Source: Oleispira sp036960605
GTDB taxonomy: Bacteria > Pseudomonadota > Gammaproteobacteria > Pseudomonadales > Oceanobacteraceae
Reading direction: 5' to 3'
Length of the DNA: 64,000 nt
Assembly (NCBI GenBank): GCA_036960605.1
Contig: JBALXI010000006.1
Span: 1-64,000, forward strand
Part shown: positions 17,332 to 24,313 of the stretch, piece by piece
How the letters are laid out: each line of letters starts with the position of its first letter
Numbering within the stretch: the stretch's first letter is position 1
Position numbers and translations under genes: made by a program
Notes under the pieces: generated by a model
Databases searched by the model: none
What the model was told of the DNA's origin: nothing
What the model saw: only the letters and a program-made list of their open reading frames with translations

Positions 17332-17745
17332 ATGATATCTGAAAAACTGAAATTTCATCAGTTACCTACAGGTATTCGTGTATCGTTCATGTTTATATTT
17401 ATGGTTACACTTTCAGCTTTTTTTCAAAACTTCACGATGAAAACTGGATTTAAAATAAATGAAAATACGACTACATTTTCAATGTGGTATCCGGTCGTTT
17501 TTGTTTTGATGGCTTACAATAAGATTACTGGGAATAATTTAATTAATTATTATATTGCAATTTTTTTGTTAATTTTATGTCCACTTTATAATATATATGA
17601 GGTATTGAGTCTTAATGAGTATCGTGGAGAAAATGAAGTGATTCTTATGTGGTGGCCTATCTTTAATGTTGTACTGCAGTACTTTTTCGTAGGTCTTATG
17701 TATAATTCCAAAAATCGTGAGTTTTATGATAATTCAGAAACCTAA
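17332..17745 (+). CDS. Cassette 4: small multi-pass membrane protein
   Basis: 137 aa with about four hydrophobic segments (roughly residues 16-34, 50-62, 71-92 and 108-125) separated by short loops; no family recognised. Low-GC codon use compared with the flanking chromosomal genes is evident by eye. Starts 5 bp after attC site C and its TAA is part of the R'' box of site D. Function unknown. Confidence 0.65.
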   Translation: MISEKLKFHQLPTGIRVSFMFIFMVTLSAFFQNFTMKTGFKINENTTTFSMWYPVVFVLMAYNKITGNNLINYYIAIFLLILCPLYNIYEVLSLNEYRGENEVILMWWPIFNVVLQYFFVGLMYNSKNREFYDNSET

Positions 17746-17834
17746 CAAAAGCATGTTGCATAAACCACTACGTGGTTTGGACGGTTTTACGCTCGAACCT
17801 CGCTTCAAACCGCCGCAAATGCGAGCGTTGAGGC
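17740..17834 (+). repeat. attC site D
   Basis: ACCTAAC (R'') to GCGTTGAGGC (R', one position off the GTTRRRY consensus). Inner hairpin AAACCAC-TAC-GTGGTTT (17762-17778, perfect 7-bp stem) and a second stem ggttt … aaacc. About 95 bp. Confidence 0.75.
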
Positions 17835-17995
17835 TGTAGAAAAACTAATTGCTAATATTTATTTAAGACAATGAGTGAATATTAAACAGGAAATCGCGTC
17901 TGTACATGAATCTTAGATAGGTTTTGTTCGAAGGTTTATATTTAATTCACGTAGGGACTCTTAATTAAAAGCGGCTGAGGTTTTCCTACAGCCTC
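17830..17995. repeat. 16-bp inverted repeat pair ahead of cassette 5
   Basis: GAGGCTGTAGAAAAAC (17830-17845) and GTTTTCCTACAGCCTC (17980-17995) are inverted repeats with one mismatch, enclosing ~134 bp without a gene. The left arm overlaps the right edge of attC site D and the right arm ends 13 bp before the next start codon. It could be a small insertion, or a leader that folds over the ribosome site. Confidence 0.55.
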
Positions 17996-18008
17996 GTTAC
18001 ACGGTCTT

Positions 18009-18359
18009 ATGAATTATCAATGCTACTACTGTAAAGAAGAATTTCCTCCCGTCGAGGCTATTGATGGGTACAAGGAAGGCTACAAAATTGGATTTCTCTG
18101 CCCTAAGTGTGGAAAGAATATTCAAGATATTCCTATGGATTCAGAATGGATATTTTCTAGAAACTCTTCCAAGTTATTCTTCGCTATCTTAACGGGATAC
18201 TTTTATCTAGCGTGGATGTTTTTAGAAATTTTTGAATTGAATACTTGGGTGCACTACGCTGTTACTTTAGGGGGGCTAGTTCCATTTTTAGTTTATGGTC
18301 ATATAAAGCACCCTAAAGATATGTATTCACCAAGAATTGGAACTAAACCTGTAAAGTGA
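18009..18359 (+). CDS. Cassette 5: zinc-ribbon membrane protein
   Basis: 116 aa. N-terminal treble-clef/zinc-ribbon-like motif with CYYC near residues 5-8 and CPKC near 31-34 (two CxxC knuckles 22 residues apart), then two transmembrane segments (about 57-74 and 81-96). Small zinc-ribbon plus TM proteins are frequent in cassettes and phage-like regions, but no function is known. The start ATG at 18009 is preceded by a 174-bp leader with an inverted repeat. Confidence 0.65.
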   Translation: MNYQCYYCKEEFPPVEAIDGYKEGYKIGFLCPKCGKNIQDIPMDSEWIFSRNSSKLFFAILTGYFYLAWMFLEIFELNTWVHYAVTLGGLVPFLVYGHIKHPKDMYSPRIGTKPVK

Positions 18360-18451
18360 TTGTTACTATCTCGTATAACAAACACCTGCATTGGACAACA
18401 ATCAGTGGATAGCGTTTTTAAATTTTAGAATGTCTTTGGTTGTTTCTACTT

Positions 18452-18518
18452 AAAAGGCATTCGTGATCGTGCCTACGGCACTGGGGCGCTTTCAGCGCCC
18501 CACAATATTGGCGTTAAT
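18452..18518 (+). repeat. attC site E (left box degenerate)
   Basis: From cattcgtgatcgt onward it closely follows site A, ending in GCGTTAATG instead of GTTAGGC. Hairpin GTGCC-TAC-GGCAC (18469-18481) and a perfect 8-bp stem GGGGCGCT-TTC-AGCGCCCC (18483-18501). The left R'' box is not where expected; an alternative TAACAAA lies further left at about 18376, so ~75 bp may have been inserted into this site. Confidence 0.65.
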
Positions 18519-18527
18519 GTAAAAGGT

Positions 18528-18908
18528 ATGAACTTGGACGAAAATTCGCAAGACTTTAATGTTGTTGAAATGCTTGAGTTATTTGTTGGCGCATCTGTTG
18601 AAGAAATGGTGTTGATGATACTTGTCATGTTGATTTGGATTTCTATCTATTTTTATGTTGTTATCCAATCTAAAAAGGGTGCTGCCTTAAGTATTAAGGG
18701 GGCTGATAGAATATATCGAGGATTACTTGGCTCAATTGTTGTGGGGCTATTTTCTGTGACAGCTCTTTTCTTCATTGAAGAAAGTATCGAAGAAAATACA
18801 TTCATATTGCTGAGTTATGGGATTGAATTATTATCTTTATCATTTTTAGCCTATGCTGCCTTAGGTTTTAAAGAGCTAATCAGTGATGTTCGTGAAAGAT
18901 TACATTAA
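18528..18908 (+). CDS. Cassette 6: small membrane protein
   Basis: 126 aa, about three transmembrane segments (roughly 27-46, 67-85 and 92-112) with an acidic N-terminus. No recognised family. Starts 9 bp after attC site E, ends with TAA inside the left box of the short site F. AT-rich. Function unknown. Confidence 0.6.
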   Translation: MNLDENSQDFNVVEMLELFVGASVEEMVLMILVMLIWISIYFYVVIQSKKGAALSIKGADRIYRGLLGSIVVGLFSVTALFFIEESIEENTFILLSYGIELLSLSFLAYAALGFKELISDVRERLH

Positions 18909-18953
18909 CAAAGCGTGCCACGGTGTGTCTGCTTGTGCACATTGGCGTTATGA
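18904..18953 (+). repeat. Short attC-like site F
   Basis: TTAACAAA at the left and GGCGTTATGA at the right bracket 50 bp with an internal gtgcca/tgtgcac-type partial stem. It is at the lower size limit of attC sites and departs from the GTTRRRY consensus, so it is probably degenerate. Confidence 0.5.
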
Positions 18954-18984
18954 AAAAATTTACTTTCAATAAATAGGATATATC

Positions 18985-19407
18985 ATGAAAAAATCAATTA
19001 TCGTTTCTTCACTTGTTTTGTTATTAGCGGCCTGTGGAAGTAACCCTGTTCTAAATAGCTCATCTATTTCAGTTAGTGGAAGTGACTTGGAACATTATTG
19101 GGTTCCAAATAATAAAGCTAATCGTCTTATGAGAATTAATGATGACGGTAAGTGCTATAATTTGAACTTTTCCAAAAATGAGACAGAAACTCCTTACCTA
19201 TATTATCAATCAAAAATAGATTCTACGGGTAAAGTTTATAACGAAAAGTTGATATTTACAGAGCTTACTTCTCCGCAGTCAAAGCAGCTCCTGCCCCTTA
19301 TTCTTAGAGAGCTAAATTTTCATAAAATCACATACAAACCAAGTGAATCAAATAATCTTGCTAAGCCTGTTATTGCTAAGCAAGCGATGTACACCAAAGA
19401 ATGCTAA
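18985..19407 (+). CDS. Cassette 7: predicted lipoprotein
   Basis: 140 aa with a type II signal peptide: basic start MKKSIIVSSLVLLLAAC with lipobox L-A-A-C and cleavage before Cys17. The residue after Cys is Gly, which favours outer-membrane sorting by the +2 rule. The mature part is β-rich and unassigned, with a single further Cys pair (C-Y and the terminal K-E-C). Ribosome site ggata precedes the ATG. TAA sits in the left box of attC site G. Confidence 0.68.
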   Translation: MKKSIIVSSLVLLLAACGSNPVLNSSSISVSGSDLEHYWVPNNKANRLMRINDDGKCYNLNFSKNETETPYLYYQSKIDSTGKVYNEKLIFTELTSPQSKQLLPLILRELNFHKITYKPSESNNLAKPVIAKQAMYTKEC

Positions 19408-19490
19408 GCATAATAAATACATCCAGTGCGCTCACGAAAAGAGAGTGTGCTTGGGTGCGCTAGGCACGCCATTTATGCAGAACGTTAAAT
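19403..19490 (+). repeat. attC-like site G (right end of array)
   Basis: GCTAAGCATAATAAAT at the left is largely complementary to ATTTATGCAGAACGTTAAAT at the right; the right core GTTAAAT fits GTTRRRY. About 88 bp with an internal gtgcgc-rich stem. The next gene has no site after it, so this is the right boundary. Confidence 0.6.
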
Positions 19491-19556
19491 TTCAGAACCC
19501 TTGGTAGGCATGAAGATTAATATACACAGACATTATTTTTTACTGGAGAATATACG

Positions 19557-19922
19557 TTGCCGTTAATTCAAGTCGCACGATACATCATTGGGTTTAGCTG
19601 GTTGTATCATGGAATATTTCCTAAATTGATTCATATTGCTCCCTTAGAGAAAGCATTAACGGCAAGTTTAGGGTTTTCGGATGACGTGTCGTATTTAATT
19701 ACGAAGTCAGCGGGCCTTGGGGAAATTATTTTTGGTACTCTATTTATAATATTTTATAGAAATAAGAATGTAGTTCTACTTAATATCTTAGCCCTGTCAG
19801 GTTTATTGGTATTTGTTGCTGTACTTCAGCCTCAATTATTAATTGAGGCGTTTAATCCAGTAACAACCAATATTCCTTTAATCGGGCTAAGTCTTATTCT
19901 ATTAGATAAGGTTAAAAAGTAG
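19557..19922 (+). CDS. DoxX-like small membrane protein
   Basis: 121 aa, four hydrophobic helices, with the DoxX/DoxD-like pattern (R-Y-I-x-G-x-x-W-L-Y-H-G, then AGLGEIIFGTLFI). Family members are four-helix membrane proteins linked to thiol redox or quinone functions, mostly uncharacterised. It starts with TTG at 19557 with a good ribosome site (ctggag) 9 nt upstream. It could be the last cassette or the first backbone gene; lack of a following attC favours the second. Convergent with the sterol-desaturase fusion, 9 bp apart. Confidence 0.75.
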   Translation: MPLIQVARYIIGFSWLYHGIFPKLIHIAPLEKALTASLGFSDDVSYLITKSAGLGEIIFGTLFIIFYRNKNVVLLNILALSGLLVFVAVLQPQLLIEAFNPVTTNIPLIGLSLILLDKVKK

Positions 19923-19931
19923 CGAGTGACC

Positions 19932-21536
19932 TTATCTAATCGGGTTATCAATCGCTGCTTTTAAGCGTTGCAGAGAAGACTCCGATTTATTCTCGACATC
20001 TCTCCTAAAGAAAATTTCGTTAGCGACTAATAGCATGAAGTTCGGCAGGGTGTAATCCAGTTCACGAATAAACTGAGTTTTGCCGTTAATATTTTCAACC
20101 TTATAGGTTAAAACGATGTTTACGCCATTATTTTGGTTGTAGGCTTTCGCGACCCAGATAACACCGGGTATGCTTTCTAAAATTTCCCACTGCAGATGGT
20201 TTTCACCGATTGCTGTTAAAATATCTTCTTCAAATTTTTCCCCTTGTTGTAAAGGTCTTTGAGATTCGATGTACACTTTTGAAGACTGTGGGTGCCATTC
20301 TGGCCAGCGGGCGGGGGTGCTGGCATAGGCGAGTACTTCGATAGGTGTTTTATCCATCATAATAGTATTGCTGATGTGTGTGGTAGAGCTGGTTAGCCAA
20401 AGGGTGCTGGCAAACCAAGCCAATACAGGTAGGCGAACGATTTCAATAAGAACGTATTTTTTATTGCCTTCTAAAAAGTCGGTAGTGACTACTAAACCAA
20501 ATAGAATAAGTATGGCACCTATGGTCAGCTGGCTAGCGCTTAATACAGGGGCTAAAAAGGTAAACATAACGGTTAATGCAATAATACTGAGCAAACAAAA
20601 ACCGACATAAATTTTAACGAGCAGTGATACTTGTGGATCGTATTTTTCTCGGTTTACACAGCCACTCTTTTGCATCGACGCTTGATTGAGTTCTCTGTTC
20701 TGACAATCTTCTGGACGCCAGCCGGTAGGTTTAAACCAAAGTCGAACTTTATCAGACCACTTTTTTGTCTTGATCGTATCTTTGGCCAACATGCTCCAGT
20801 GCTGTAAGTTACCGTGAATAGGGTTCAGCGTTCTTAACGGATGTGTGGTGCCATAGTGGCAAGGTTGGTCGGCTAACTCTGGCTGCCAACTGTTAAATAT
20901 TCTGTCCCAGATGACTAATGTACCGCCATAATTACGATCAATGTATATTGGGTTTTTCGCGTGGTGCACTCGGTGGCTTGAGGGTGTTGATAATACTCCC
21001 TCTATTAACGGAATGCGGTCGATGGCTTGGGTATGCAGCCAAAATTGATAGAGTTTAAGGGCGATGAATAATATTAAAAACGCAGCCGGTGGGCAGCCTA
21101 GCAACGCGAGCGGTAAATAGAATACCCATGAAAAGGCGTATTGAAAGGCGCTTTGTCTAAGCGATGCGGTGAGATTGTATTCTTCGCTTTGGTGATGTCC
21201 GACGTGGGCACCCCATAAAAAATTAACTTCGTGAGCAGTACGGTGAAACCAGTAATAACAAAAGTCGACTAGAAAAAAGAAGATGACCCAGGTGGCGACT
21301 TCGCCGATGCCGAAATCAAATATGCGAAAGTTTTCCCATAGGTAAATAAAGACCATAAAGGTATAGGCTTTAAGAAGCGCGTCTGACATCAGTAACAATA
21401 TGCCCATGGATAGACTCGTAACGCTGTCGTTATAGCGGTGCAAGGATCTGCCCTGAACTTTTAAGTACAGATATTCCAGCAGCATGAATATTAAGAACAG
21501 AGGGATCGCCAGTCCGTTTATATTGTAATCGCCCAT
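19932..21536 (-). CDS. Sterol-desaturase/fatty-acid-hydroxylase family protein fused to an SRPBCC domain
   Basis: The N-terminal ~270 residues are a di-iron membrane hydroxylase: four or more hydrophobic helices and histidine clusters HRTAH, HVGHH and HRVHH. The family includes sterol desaturases and alkylglycerol monooxygenase. After two or three further transmembrane segments (about 310-385), the last ~150 residues look like a START/SRPBCC lipid-binding domain (TPIEVLAYASTPARWPEWHP, RPLQQGEKFEEDI). The fusion suggests a lipid substrate held near the membrane; substrate unknown. ATG at 21536 has GAG 8 nt upstream; a GTG three codons earlier is possible. Confidence 0.82.
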   Translation of the reverse strand: MGDYNINGLAIPLFLIFMLLEYLYLKVQGRSLHRYNDSVTSLSMGILLLMSDALLKAYTFMVFIYLWENFRIFDFGIGEVATWVIFFFLVDFCYYWFHRTAHEVNFLWGAHVGHHQSEEYNLTASLRQSAFQYAFSWVFYLPLALLGCPPAAFLILFIALKLYQFWLHTQAIDRIPLIEGVLSTPSSHRVHHAKNPIYIDRNYGGTLVIWDRIFNSWQPELADQPCHYGTTHPLRTLNPIHGNLQHWSMLAKDTIKTKKWSDKVRLWFKPTGWRPEDCQNRELNQASMQKSGCVNREKYDPQVSLLVKIYVGFCLLSIIALTVMFTFLAPVLSASQLTIGAILILFGLVVTTDFLEGNKKYVLIEIVRLPVLAWFASTLWLTSSTTHISNTIMMDKTPIEVLAYASTPARWPEWHPQSSKVYIESQRPLQQGEKFEEDILTAIGENHLQWEILESIPGVIWVAKAYNQNNGVNIVLTYKVENINGKTQFIRELDYTLPNFMLLVANEIFFRRDVENKSESSLQRLKAAIDNPIR

Positions 21537-21756
21537 TTTTACCACTCATGATTATTAATATGACGTCTTTACAGTAAGCCTTGTTAAGGTAAATAACATT
21601 GACTATCAAACCTTATAATTGACAGAGTGCGACCAATAAATGATAGTTGTTACGTACACTTGGTAAGTTTTATTCATTAGGGGCCATCTTATTAAACAGC
21701 GCTATACAACGGGCCAATGGATTCAATCGATCATTAGCAGCTTTGCTATTTTAGGT

Positions 21757-22728
21757 GTGGATACCCAGCAGGTAACCCACGGCTTGTGGGATGATCAGCA
21801 AAACCAGTTAAACGTTGGCAGCTCTGCTGAGCTAGCGGCAGTAAGAACCCTGTGGCATCGCGCTGAGGCTTTGACGCAAGACCCACTGCTGGGTTTAAAA
21901 ATGGGTGCTCGACAAGACAATCGATCCGTTGGCCCACTGGCTCCGATCATTTGGCACAGTGCGACGCTGAGAATTGCCTTGGACAATATCTCTCGCTTTC
22001 AATGCATCATCAGTGAGGGGGGGACTTTTCAATTTACAGTTGATAAATGTGATGTTACTCCAATTGATGTTCTTTCATGCGATGTTATTCAGTGCGAGTA
22101 CATTCCTACCCATAGTATTGTGCCGATAAGCACACACCAGGCTTTAGCCCTGATGGTTGGCTTTCTGGGCATTATAAAAGTCGTTTCTAATGAGCGAGTA
22201 AGGATTCGTTATTTAGAGCTACCTCCTTCGTTAAATGCGCGCTTAATTGCGAAACACTTGGGTTGTGATGTTCGCAGCCATGATGGCAACATTAAGGTCA
22301 GTTTTGAATGTGATAGCCTCGATCAGCCTATTGTCGGTATTGATGCTCACTTGTATCAATTGACGCTCGCGTACGCTGAAGATTTATTGCGCACCAAGCG
22401 GGCAAGCCTAGAGCTAATACATTCGGTGAAGGAGATTATTGAGCAAGATGGATTCTCGGCGGTAACTATTGATCATGTGGGAAACAAATTAGGCCTGCAT
22501 AAGAGAATCTTGCAGCGACAACTTACCGAGCAAGGTACTAGCTACCGACAGATTAAAGAAAATGTATTGAAAGAACACAGCCTGTCTTTGTTATTACGCG
22601 AGGGTTTAGATATTAATTCGGTGGCGCAACAGCTAGGATATTCAGAACCCAGTGCATTTCATCGAGCGTTTAAAATATGGTTTGGTATGAGTCCGAAACA
22701 ATTTTGTGCTAAGCCTTATTATTTTTAA
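21757..22728 (+). CDS. AraC-family transcriptional regulator (start uncertain)
   Basis: Regulator with an arabinose-binding-domain-type N-terminal region (about 1-190) and a C-terminal double HTH (SAVTIDHVGNKLGLHKRILQRQL; DINSVAQQLGYSEPSAFHRAFKIWFGMSPKQF in segments), resembling the OruR/AraC_binding_2-type class. The first canonical in-frame start is GTG 21757, but the reading frame stays open to 21667 and encodes QRYTTGQWIQSIISSFAILG, which looks like the true family N-terminus. The only candidate start there is ATT at 21691, with AGGGG seven nt upstream. Divergent from the desaturase fusion, its likely target. Confidence 0.82.
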   Translation: MDTQQVTHGLWDDQQNQLNVGSSAELAAVRTLWHRAEALTQDPLLGLKMGARQDNRSVGPLAPIIWHSATLRIALDNISRFQCIISEGGTFQFTVDKCDVTPIDVLSCDVIQCEYIPTHSIVPISTHQALALMVGFLGIIKVVSNERVRIRYLELPPSLNARLIAKHLGCDVRSHDGNIKVSFECDSLDQPIVGIDAHLYQLTLAYAEDLLRTKRASLELIHSVKEIIEQDGFSAVTIDHVGNKLGLHKRILQRQLTEQGTSYRQIKENVLKEHSLSLLLREGLDINSVAQQLGYSEPSAFHRAFKIWFGMSPKQFCAKPYYF

Positions 22729-22836
22729 AAACTATCGATTTAAGGTCGAGTGCTGGCATCTAATTTAGCAATATTATGAAATACTCACATGCGTATTGTT
22801 ATGTGAATTAAGTCGTTAATTTATAAGGAAGAGAAA

Positions 22837-23073
22837 ATGAGCAAGTCAAATGGCACCATCATCCCGCTAGAACCTGATACTCAAGTAGAGTTAGATAAAG
22901 AATTGAAAGCTGGGGGGACTGGCAAGGTCATGTTGGAAGGCAGTGATGAAGTGTACATCATTAAGAAAGCAGAGAAGGGCAGTGACTACGAATTGACTAA
23001 GGTTGCTTCTGAGTCCTCTAACGACAATATGCGCAGCGCGTTAGAAAAAATTAAAGCGAAGATGCAGTCGTAA
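22837..23073 (+). CDS. Small hypothetical protein
   Basis: 78-aa highly charged soluble protein, lysine- and glutamate-rich, with a β-strand pair (GTGKVMLEGSDEVYIIKKA) and a C-terminal helix (NDNMRSALEKIKAKM). Good ribosome site (aaggaagag) before the ATG and a strong terminator after the stop support a real gene. No family recognised. Confidence 0.65.
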   Translation: MSKSNGTIIPLEPDTQVELDKELKAGGTGKVMLEGSDEVYIIKKAEKGSDYELTKVASESSNDNMRSALEKIKAKMQS

Positions 23074-23082
23074 ATAAAAAAA

Positions 23083-23126
23083 CCGCTCAATACCTATTTC
23101 TTATAGTAAGAAACAGGTATGAGCGG
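23083..23126. terminator. Bidirectional terminator between the small ORF and hldD
   Basis: CCGCTCAATACCTATTTCTTA / TAAGAAACAGGTATGAGCGG-type stem: an outer 6-bp perfect segment, then ATACCT/AGGTAT and TTTCTTA/TAAGAAA, with T-rich sequence on the right and A-rich on the left, so it can stop both convergent transcripts. Confidence 0.85.
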
Positions 23127-23151
23127 CTTAGCTTTTTTATTTAGTTGCTCT

Positions 23152-24123
23152 CTATTTAACCGTATTAAGAGAGTCTAAATACGCACGAGTCCCTTCTTCA
23201 ACCGTAGCGAAAGGTTGGTCGTAACCCATGTCGCGCAGTTTAGAAATATCCGCTTCGGTGAAACTCTGGTAAGCGCCCTTAAGATGCTCAGGGAATGGCA
23301 TGTATTCTTTCGTTGCTTTCGTAACGTGAGTGCCTTTCTCGTCGTGCCAATCGATCACCGCATTCGCCACATCGTTAAAGCTCTGACAACGGCCAGTCCC
23401 TAAGTTAAAGATGCCGGACTTATCTGGGTTGTCTAAGAACCAAAGATTAACCTTTACCACATCGCCAACGAAGACGAAATCACGACGTTGTTCACCATCG
23501 CCATAACCACCGGAACCGCCAAATAATTTAGCTACACCATTTTCTTTAACTTGGTTATTGAAGTGGAATGCAACCGAAGACATGCTGCCTTTATGCTGTT
23601 CGCGTGGGCCGTAAACATTGAAGTAGCGGAAGCCAACAACCTGAGATTTGAATGTATGCTGAATCTCACGCACGTATTGGTCGAACTGCCACTTGGAATA
23701 ACCATAAACGTTTAATGGCTGCTCGTGTTCACGCAATTCTTTAAAGACTGTTCCGCCACCGTAGACCGATGCGCTAGAGGCGTATAAAAATGGAATTTCA
23801 CGAATGATGCAGGCGTGTAAAAGTGTCTTAGAATATTCGTAGTTATTTTCCATCATGAATTTACCGTCCCACTCTGTCGTAGAGGAGCAAGCGCCTTCAT
23901 GGAAAATCGCTTCGATATTATTCAAAATAGGATCGTCGATTTTTACTAGCTGCAAGAAATCATCTTTATCAAGATAATCTGCAATGTCGCAGTCGCTTAA
24001 GTTATAAAACTTTTTACCGTCGGTTAAATCATCCACTACGATAATGTCTTTACGACCTTGAGCATTCAAAGTCTTAACGATGTTGCTGCCAATGAAGCCA
24101 GCGCCGCCTGTTACGATAATCAT
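23152..24123 (-). CDS. hldD: ADP-L-glycero-D-manno-heptose 6-epimerase
   Basis: Last enzyme of ADP-heptose supply for the LPS inner core. SDR-type Rossmann start MIIVTGGAGFIGSN, the catalytic Y-x-x-x-K in NVYGYSKWQFD, and FRYFNVYGPRE are all present. I use the ATG at 24123, which gives the canonical MIIVTGG start and has CAGG 8-9 nt upstream. 323 aa. It lies downstream of hldE on the same strand with a 181-bp gap containing a structured inverted-repeat element. Confidence 0.95.
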   Translation of the reverse strand: MIIVTGGAGFIGSNIVKTLNAQGRKDIIVVDDLTDGKKFYNLSDCDIADYLDKDDFLQLVKIDDPILNNIEAIFHEGACSSTTEWDGKFMMENNYEYSKTLLHACIIREIPFLYASSASVYGGGTVFKELREHEQPLNVYGYSKWQFDQYVREIQHTFKSQVVGFRYFNVYGPREQHKGSMSSVAFHFNNQVKENGVAKLFGGSGGYGDGEQRRDFVFVGDVVKVNLWFLDNPDKSGIFNLGTGRCQSFNDVANAVIDWHDEKGTHVTKATKEYMPFPEHLKGAYQSFTEADISKLRDMGYDQPFATVEEGTRAYLDSLNTVK

Positions 24124-24173
24124 ATTAATCAACCTGATTCAGAGGCGAAAACGCCTGAGTAACTAATAATGTA

Positions 24174-24296
24174 GAAGTGTTGGTGCAGGAACTGTTATAC
24201 GAATAGGCCGTCCCTTCGCATGGAAGCGAAGGCCGAGCTTACATGGACGTACTTGCATGCGTGCCATGAGGGTAATAGTTTCTGTACCAACACTTC
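24174..24296. repeat. Structured inverted-repeat element between hldE and hldD
   Basis: Outer arms GAAGTGTTGGTGCAGGAACT (from 24174) and AGTTTCTGTACCAACACTTC (to 24296) pair over 24 positions with three mismatches. Inside are CCTTCGC/GCGAAGG (24213-24232) and CATGG/CCATG (24242-24268) hairpins, so the 123-bp unit folds like a cloverleaf. Non-coding. It sits inside what should be one transcript, between cistrons. Confidence 0.65.
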
Positions 24297-24313
24297 GAGA
24301 ATAATAAAACGTT

